From positions 8,811,501 through 8,875,500 of the forward strand of contig CP114497.1 of assembly GCA_027186245.1 (NCBI GenBank): a stretch of DNA of 64,000 bases. Reading direction: 5' to 3'. Position numbers and translations under genes: made by a program. Source of the DNA: Coriaria nepalensis. Its lineage: Eukaryota > Streptophyta > Magnoliopsida > Cucurbitales > Coriariaceae. Below, in pieces: positions 56,900-64,000 of this stretch (positions are counted from its first letter, which is position 1; every line of letters starts with the position of its first letter). The notes below the pieces were generated by a model. That model saw only the letters and a program-made list of their open reading frames with translations. It did no database searches and was not told the DNA's origin.

Positions 56900-59800
56900 A
56901 TGAACAACTCTCCACTTTTCTTCTGCTCCTTGGTTTTTCTGGTTTTAATATCAAACACAGTTTTATCCTCTGTTTCTGGTTCCGAGGAAGAAGCTAATGC
57001 TCTCCTAAAATGGAAAGCCACCATTGTAAATCAAACCCAGTCTAAATTATCTTCCTGGATTTCATTACCCCAAAACAGCAACCAAAGCTTAAGTCCGTGC
57101 AATTGGTATGGAGTTAATTGCAACTCTAATGAAAGTATCATCAGAATCAACCTGACTACCTCTGGTTTACAAGGTACGCTTGATGAGTTTTCCTTCTCAT
57201 CTTTCCCTAATCTCGCATATTTTGAGCTTAGCGTGAATAGCTTCTTCGGAACAGTCCCACCTCAAATCAGCAACCTCTCCAAATTGATATATCTTGATTT
57301 CTCCCTCAATCAATTTTCCGGGAAAATCCCACCTGAAATCGGGATGTTAAGAAATCTTCAAGTCCTCCACCTTGTTGAGAATCAATTGACTGATTCAATG
57401 CCTCAAGAAATTGGCCAGCTAAGCTCTCTCACGGAGTTAGCTGTTCACGCCAATAATCTTCAGGGTCCAATTCCATCTTCTATAGGAAACTTGAGCAACA
57501 TGGAACATTTGTTTCTCTATGAAAATCAATTTTCCGCGTTTATTCCAGAAGAAATGGGAAATCTTTTAAACTTGGTTGAGCTTTATATGGATCGGAACAG
57601 TTTGAGCGGTCCAATCCCTAAATCGTTCGGAAATCTAAAGAAACTAAATGTGTTGTATTTGTTTGACAACGAACTTTCTGGGCCTATTCCTGAAGAGCTG
57701 GGAAATTTGGAAAGTCTCATCTTTTTAAGCTTGCAAACAAATCATCTTTCCGGGTCAATACCAGCTTCATTGGGTAATCTTAGAAAACTTACCCTTCTTC
57801 ATTTATATAAGAATAAACTCACTGGGCCCATTCCTAAAGAGCTTGGAAACTTGACATTGATGGAAGACTTAGAGCTCAGTCAGAATAATCTCAATGGCTC
57901 TATTCCAGTTTCATTTGCTCAACTAATCAATTTGCAAATCCTGTTTCTTCGTGACAACGAACTATCCGGTTTAATTCCGAAAGAATTTGAGCATTTGACT
58001 CAGTTGGTTATATTGCAACTGGATGCTAATAGATTCACCGGAAGTGTGCCAGATAGCTTCTGTTCAGGAGGAATACTTCAGAATTTCACTCTTAACGACA
58101 ACAACCTCACTGGTCCGATTCCAAAAAGCTTAACAAACTGCTCGAGCCTGGTCCGGTTTCGCCTAAATAATAATCAGTTCAGTGGAAATATTTCTGAAGA
58201 TTTTGGTGTCTATCCTGATCTTGACTTCATTGATCTAAGCAACAACAGATTTTATGGTGAAATCTCTCCTAAATGGGGAAAATGTTCTCAATTAGCATCC
58301 CTCCTTCTTGGCCGAAACAACATTTCCGGTCAGTTACCTCCTGAGATTGGAAACTCTACGCAACTCCGTATACTTGATTTATCATTCAATCAAATAGAAG
58401 GAGCAATCCCTAAGGAAATTGGAAGGTTAACTTCTTTATTGACTTTGTTGATGAATGGAAACCAACTTTCCGGTCAAATTCCTTCAGAGCTCGGATCATT
58501 AACTGATCTTGAACGCCTTGACATTTCGTCGAATAGATTGAGTGCGTCAATTCCAAGCTTTTTAGGCGAATTCTTCAGTTTGAATTACTTGAACTTGAGC
58601 AATAACAGGTTCAATCAAGCAATTCCAGGCGAGGTAGGGAGTCTGGTTCATCTTTCTCAGCTCGATTTGAGTAACAACTCGCTGAATGGGACGATACCAT
58701 CAGAAATCGGAAAAATGCAGAGCTTGGAGATGCTTAATATCTCTCATAATAATCTCTCAGGTTCGATTCCGAAAACTTTTGAAGAAATGTCTGGATTGCT
58801 CTTCATCGATATATCTCACAATCAGTTACAAGGTCCTCTTCCAAACACGACTGCGTTTCAGAAAACCCCAATCCAAGCCCTCGAAGGCAACAATGGCTTA
58901 TGCGGCGGCGTAGAACTTCCAGCCTGTAATTCTTTTTCAACTTCGCCCAAAAAAAAGTCGAAGAACAACCGAAAGCTCGTCTTCCTAATCGTTTTCCCTC
59001 TTCTCGGAGCAGTTCTTCTTCTTCTGTTAATTTTCCTCGGAATTTTCATGGCGATTAGAAGAAAGAGAGATCGAGAAATCGAAAAAGGCAACACGGAAGG
59101 AAAATTCTTCTCGATTCCGGATTACGCAGACAGATCACTATACGAAGAAATCATCAAAGCGACTGTAGATTTCGATCCGAAATATTCCATCGGAAAAGGA
59201 GGATCCGGCACTGTCTACAGAGCCAAACTAAAATCCGGCGAAATCGTAGCAGTAAAGAAACTACATGTCGCTCAACAAGAGACCATTCCAGAAACGAAAT
59301 CTCCATCTCCTTCACCATTATTGTCACTTCCAAAGGAGTTTCTGACCGAGATAACGGCATTAATCGAGACACGGCATCGGAACATCGTGAAGCTTCGTGG
59401 ATTCTTCTCGAATGCTAGGAATTCGTTGGTGGTTTATGATTATTTGGAGAGAGGAAGCTTGGGCGAAGTATTGAGCAGAGACGATGACGCGAAGGGACTG
59501 GATTGGGTGAAGAGGATGAATGTGTTGAAAGGCGTCGCCTTTGCTCTGTCGTACATGCACCATGATTGTGTGCCGCCCATTGTTCATCGAGATATATCGA
59601 GCAACAATATTTTGCTTGATTTAGAGTATGAAGCTCGGGTTTCTGATTTCGGCATTGCTAGACTTCTCAACCGTGATTCCTCTATCTGGACTGCCATGGC
59701 GGGAACTTACGGATATCTAGCTCCGGGTATATTTCAGTTTTTATTTTCGTTTATTTTACCCAAAAAAAACCCGATATTTACCCAAACTAGGATTTCACCA

Positions 59801-60530
59801 CCTAAGTTTTAAACATGTTAGTTATTAATCAATCTAAACTATATTCAAATTATGATTAACCGTTAATTTCATTAATGATCGACCTGGTAAGTCAAGGTAG
59901 CTATACTAAACAAAAAATTGGTGTTGAGATTAATTTTCATTTAACCTCAATCGTTAGCTTAAAATATGTCCAAATTCGTATGACCTTTGAGAGTTATTAA
60001 TAGATACGGGTTTTTATATTTTTATTTTTGTTTGATTATAACTTGGTTGTTTGATCTATATTTTAAAATTTTGGGTAGTAAATCTTAATTAGTGAACATT
60101 TAATCTAATCTTACAAGTTTAACATGCTAATTGTGGACTATCATATTCATCAAACCGTACATTTTGTTAATTGACTTTTGTTTAACATTCAAATTTTTTG
60201 TATTCAGAATTTGCCTATACAATGAAAGTAACGGAAAAATGCGACGTTTATAGTTTTGGAGTGTTAGCATTAGAAGTGATGAGGGGAAAACATCCGGGCC
60301 ATCTCATCTCTTCTCCATTCTCCGAACTGGTTAAAGATAGCAAAACATTGGATGATTTGTTAGACCAACGACTTCCGGCTCCAACCCGTGACATCGAAAA
60401 TGAATTGATAAGCATTTTAAGGATCGCAATGGCATGTTTGAGTGAAAATCCTGATTCAAGACCTACCATGCGTAAGGTGTCTCAAGCTTTATCAAGTTGT
60501 GTAGATAACTTGCACATTTCCATAACATGA
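56900..60530 (+). CDS. LRR receptor-like kinase, MIK2 type (copy 1)
   Basis: Plasma-membrane receptor kinase of LRR subfamily XII/XI-like MIK2 group; MIK2 relatives perceive secreted peptides and cell-wall or pathogen cues. Two exons, 56900-59726 and 60208-60530, encode 1049 aa. Layout: signal peptide (about 1-27), LRR N-terminal cap ([21 protein letters not shown]), about 23 leucine-rich repeats (about 75-660), a post-LRR cap with CGGVELPAC, one transmembrane helix (about 692-716), then a kinase domain (about 760-1040). Kinase motifs are complete: P-loop GKGGSGTVY, catalytic Lys in [15 protein letters not shown] and activation-loop GTYGYLAPE. The intron lies after the activation loop, at the usual site for this group. 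RD-type catalytic loop, so probably active. A close paralog follows 1 kb downstream. Confidence 0.92.
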
Positions 60531-61520
60531 CCAACAGAGCAACCTGCGTCCTAGTGTGCTGCTCTAGCTCATTTGGTTAGCAGATTTTCAAAATTTGTAG
60601 GGATATTATTTTTACTTATGAACGCTTCAAACTTGGTAAGCTAATTTTCTGTTTAGTTTGGCGGGAAGTGAACTCAATGTTCAACTCTGCGGTGGGATGG
60701 CTACTGGTAATGTATATTGAAAGTCACTAAACTAACTATTAATATTGTAATTTAGATTCGGTCCACCATAAACCGATCACTTTTAACTGCAAACATCAGC
60801 GGACTCAGCTTCACATATCACACCATACCACATCGAACTTATATGCGATTGCGATTGATACCATAAATCGAGACTATCCAAGAATTTCTAAAAGTAAATA
60901 AACAGTCAGTGTCTTCTCGAGCCATGATGTAGAGCATCAACCACCAAAAAGTAAACTCTCTTTCTTCTTTGCATTATCTCTGCTTCTATTTTCACATATT
61001 TAGTAGCTGGTGTTCTTTGATTCTAGTACTATAAGCTACATAGATCTAACAGCAAGTCTTGATCTTAATCACTTGTCTAGCAGATTGAGAATACACCAAC
61101 AGACAAAGCAAAAATCTTCTGATCAAGTTTGGAGAGGCAAAACTCACAGATCATGAAAGCATGCATGCATTGAATTGCGGTTGAAACACTAAGCCGAGTA
61201 AGCACTTCCTGTACAGTTGTTTCCTTAAAGTCATCGTAAAAGACATGAAAAGAAACACAAAATTAATACCGTGATTTGTAACATGGATAAAGACTGGAGT
61301 TGAAGACTTTTCTTAGATTCCAAGTTCTAAGTGGGAGACGAACGAGTAGAATTCCAATGGACTCAGTTATGCCAAGTTGCCAACAGACAAGTCCTTTAAG
61401 TCGGGAAGACTAAAAACTAGTCCAAGTCTTCTCAAGCAAATAGCATTTTAACTAGCACGTAATCTATCATCTTAAGTAGCACGTAATCTATGTTATGGCA
61501 TCATCGTCTAGTATTGAAAG
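60531..61520. other. Spacer between the two receptor kinases
   Basis: About 1 kb with no gene; it holds the 3' UTR of copy 1 and the promoter of copy 2. The AGCACGTAATCTAT word occurs twice (61455-61468 and 61478-61491). Confidence 0.5.
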
Positions 61521-64000
61521 ATGATGAAGCCTTTTCTTGCATACGTCTTTTCATTGCTTCTGCTAGTTTCAACCTCGAGTGTGGTTTCATTTGTTTCGGC
61601 TTCTCCGAAAGAAGAGGCCAATGCTCTTCTCAAATGGAAAGCCAGCTTTCAAAATCAAACCCACATTAGTTTACATTCTTGGACCTCGTCACTCAACCAA
61701 AGCTCAAGTCCTTGCAGTTGGTTTGGTATCACTTGCAACTCTGGTCACAGCATTATCAGAATCGAACTGAATAATTCTGGCTTGCAAGGTAATCTCCATG
61801 ATTTTTCGTTTTTGGCTTTTCGTAATCTTACATATCTCGATTTTAGCACGAATTACCTCTTTGGAACCATCCCGCCTCAAATCAGCAACCTCTCCAAACT
61901 TGCCTATCTTGATTTGTCCACAAATCAGTTTTCTGGGAAACTCCCACCAGAAATTGGATTTCTAGGAAATCTTGGAGTCCTCAATCTTGTGGAAAATAAT
62001 TTTAACGATTCAATACCTCATGAAATAGGTTTGTTGAATTCTCTTAAGGTGTTTGTAATATTCACTAACAATCTTCGGGGTTCGGTTCCATCTTCTCTAG
62101 GCAATATGAGCAGTCTAGAAGTATTGTACCTCTGTAAGAATCAATTTTCTTCGTTCATTCCGATAGAGATTGGAAATCTTTCCAACTTGGTTGAACTTGA
62201 CATGAGTAACAATAATTTCACTGGTCCAATCCCTAAATCGCTAGGGAATTTACGGAAGCTAAATATGTTGCATTTGACCAATAACGAACTTTCTGGGTCC
62301 ATCCCGGAAGAGATAGGAAATATGGAACTTATGGTCACTTTAACAGTAGATCAGAATCATCTCAAGGGCCCTGTTCCAGCTTCATTAGCTCAGTTAAACA
62401 ATTTAGAAATCTTGTATCTCCGTGACAATGAACTATCTGGTTCTTTCTTGAGAGAGATTAAGAATCTCACTAAGCTGCGTGTACTTGAGATGGACACAAA
62501 TAGATTCACGGGGAACCTGGCAGAAAGCTTCTGTTCTGGAGGTGTACTTCAAAATTTAACCCTTAGTAACAACTATCTCAGCGGTCCGATTCCAAAAAGA
62601 TTTAGAAACTGTTCAAGCTTAATGCGAGTCCGACTAAATGATAACCAACTCAGTGGAAATGTTTCTGAAGATTTTGGTGTCTATCCCGCTCTTGACTTCA
62701 TTGATCTAAGCAATAACAACTTTTACGGAAAAATATCTCAGAGATGGGGACAATGCTCCCGGTTAACAACCTTAATTCTCGCCCAAAACAACATTTCCGG
62801 TCAGTTACCTCCTGAGATTGCAAACTCCCCTCATCTCCAAGTACTTGATTTATCTTTCAATTTTCTACAAGGACCAATCCCAAAGGAACTTGGAAGTTTA
62901 GCTTTGGTGAAGTTGATGCTGAATGGCAATCAGTTTTCTGGTGGTATCCCTTCAGAGCTTGGATCATTGACTAATCTTGAATATCTTGACATTTCATCAA
63001 ACAGATTGAGTGCGTCAATTCCGAGCTTTCTTGGCGAATTATCGAAGATATATTACTTGAACTTGAGCAACAACAAGTTGAGTCAAGCAATTCCAGGCGA
63101 GGTAGGGAGTCTGGTTCATCTTTCTCGGCTCGATTTGAGTTACAACTCGCTGAATGGGACGATACCGTCAGAAATCGGAAAAATGCAGAGCTTGGAGATG
63201 CTTAATATCTCTCACAACAATCTTTCAGGTTCGATTCCGAAAACTTTTGAAGAAATGTCTGGATTGCTCGTCATCGATATATCTCACAATCAGTTGAAAG
63301 GTCCTCTTCCAAACACGACTGCGTTTCAGAAAGCTCCAATCCAAGCCCTAGAAGGCAACACTGGCTTATGCGGCAGTGTAGAACTTCAAGCTTGCAATTC
63401 AACTTCTTTGAAAGATAAATCAAGTACGAACCCTAGACTTGTGTTTGTAATTGTTTTCCCTCTCCTTGGAGCAGTTCTTCTACTCGCAGCTGCCTTCTCT
63501 GCAATTCTGATGGCAATGAATAAAAGAAAGAAAGAACCAGAAATGGAAGAAGGAGGCAACAAAAATGCAGAGCTCTTTTCGGTGTTGAAATTCGATGGAA
63601 GAACAGTGTACGAAGAAATCATAAAAGCAACTGAAGATTTCGATACAAAGTTTCAGATTGGAAGAGGAGGGACTGGTACCGTCTACAAAGCAAATCTAAC
63701 ATCTGGTCACGTAGTAGCGGTGAAGAAACTACATGTCAGACAAGAAGACACAATCCCAAAGGAGCTTGAAAACGAGGTTACAGCATTAACAGAGATACGA
63801 CATCGCAACATCGTGAAGTTCTACGGGTTTTGTTTGCATTCCCAGAACTTGTTCTTAGTTTATGAGTATCTTGAAAGAGGGAGCTTGGGATGCCTACTGA
63901 GCAGAGATAATGATGCCCAGCAACTAGATTGGTCAAAGAGGATGCAGATTTTGAAAGGGGTGGCTTCTGCTCTGTCGTACATGCATCATCACTGCGTTCC
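61521..64000 (+). CDS. LRR receptor-like kinase, MIK2 type (copy 2), cut by window end
   Basis: The frame is open without a stop from ATG 61521 to the window edge (826 codons), ending inside the kinase domain at YMHHHCVP, just before the catalytic loop. Layout is as in copy 1: signal peptide, [13 protein letters not shown] and CSWFGITC cap, about 21 leucine-rich repeats (about two fewer than copy 1), a cap with CGSVELQAC, a transmembrane helix (about 639-660) and a P-loop GRGGTGTVY with AVKKL. The N-terminal repeats share roughly two thirds of residues with copy 1, but the last repeats (63090-63380) are almost identical, suggesting gene conversion. The two kinase starts differ in the juxtamembrane part. 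A further exon should follow outside the window. No lesions in the part seen. Confidence 0.92.
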   Translation, partial: MMKPFLAYVFSLLLLVSTSSVVSFVSASPKEEANALLKWKASFQNQTHISLHSWTSSLNQSSSPCSWFGITCNSGHSIIRIELNNSGLQGNLHDFSFLAFRNLTYLDFSTNYLFGTIPPQISNLSKLAYLDLSTNQFSGKLPPEIGFLGNLGVLNLVENNFNDSIPHEIGLLNSLKVFVIFTNNLRGSVPSSLGNMSSLEVLYLCKNQFSSFIPIEIGNLSNLVELDMSNNNFTGPIPKSLGNLRKLNMLHLTNNELSGSIPEEIGNMELMVTLTVDQNHLKGPVPASLAQLNNLEILYLRDNELSGSFLREIKNLTKLRVLEMDTNRFTGNLAESFCSGGVLQNLTLSNNYLSGPIPKRFRNCSSLMRVRLNDNQLSGNVSEDFGVYPALDFIDLSNNNFYGKISQRWGQCSRLTTLILAQNNISGQLPPEIANSPHLQVLDLSFNFLQGPIPKELGSLALVKLMLNGNQFSGGIPSELGSLTNLEYLDISSNRLSASIPSFLGELSKIYYLNLSNNKLSQAIPGEVGSLVHLSRLDLSYNSLNGTIPSEIGKMQSLEMLNISHNNLSGSIPKTFEEMSGLLVIDISHNQLKGPLPNTTAFQKAPIQALEGNTGLCGSVELQACNSTSLKDKSSTNPRLVFVIVFPLLGAVLLLAAAFSAILMAMNKRKKEPEMEEGGNKNAELFSVLKFDGRTVYEEIIKATEDFDTKFQIGRGGTGTVYKANLTSGHVVAVKKLHVRQEDTIPKELENEVTALTEIRHRNIVKFYGFCLHSQNLFLVYEYLERGSLGCLLSRDNDAQQLDWSKRMQILKGVASALSYMHHHCV

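Noticed and set aside
1..64000. CRISPR arrays, bacterial operons, prophage or plasmid functions
   Set aside because: The window is clearly plant nuclear DNA with spliced genes; no regular spacer-repeat array was seen.

Overview
This is nuclear DNA of a flowering plant, most likely a eudicot. Genes are split by short GT-AG introns, spacers are AT-rich and full of (TA)n, (GA)n and homopolymer tracts, and one elongator tRNA-Met has the short anticodon-loop intron usual in plants. All proteins I recognise are plant families. I could not place the genus.

Layout. 1-12 kb: a disrupted PTPA (PP2A activator) copy, then three divergent intronless EXORDIUM-family genes (minus, minus, plus). 12.5 kb: tRNA-Met. 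13.7-22.5 kb: a QUASIMODO2-type methyltransferase, a broken PORR-domain gene and a leucine-rich-repeat gene. 25-33 kb: a thioredoxin-like APRL gene, a broken NSE3/MAGE gene and a clade-F-type PP2C. 33.5-36 kb: a LINE remnant with three internal deletions. 36-42.5 kb: TRM112 (intact), a broken Tim17/22/23-type (TMEM135-like) gene and a BTL-type adenine nucleotide carrier. 43.5-50 kb: a WW-domain CFL1-like gene and an STP hexose/H+ symporter. 52-55 kb: the splicing factor SC35. 57-64 kb: two tandem MIK2-type LRR receptor kinases, the second cut off by the window end.

Plant genes do not form operons, so the genes mostly act separately: cell wall and growth (EXO genes, QUA2), sugar uptake (STP), nucleotide transport (BTL), splicing (SC35), translation (TRM112, tRNA-Met) and surface perception (RLKs). 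The order QUA2, LRR, PP2C, TRM112, BTL agrees with my recollection of Arabidopsis At1g78240 to At1g78180. PTPA-EXO, PORR, APRL and MIK2 types recall At4g08850-08960, and APRL-NSE3-PP2C recalls At1g34750-34780 (locus numbers from memory, not looked up).

The most notable feature is that four genes (PTPA, PORR, NSE3, Tim17-like) carry stops, frameshifts or deletions while their neighbours are intact. That pattern fits gene loss after a genome duplication. I found no evidence of a new biological system; the best leads are this decay pattern, a likely gene-conversion tract between the two receptor kinases, a C-rich/G-quadruplex tract upstream of APRL, and a degenerate repeat array near 51.7-52.3 kb.
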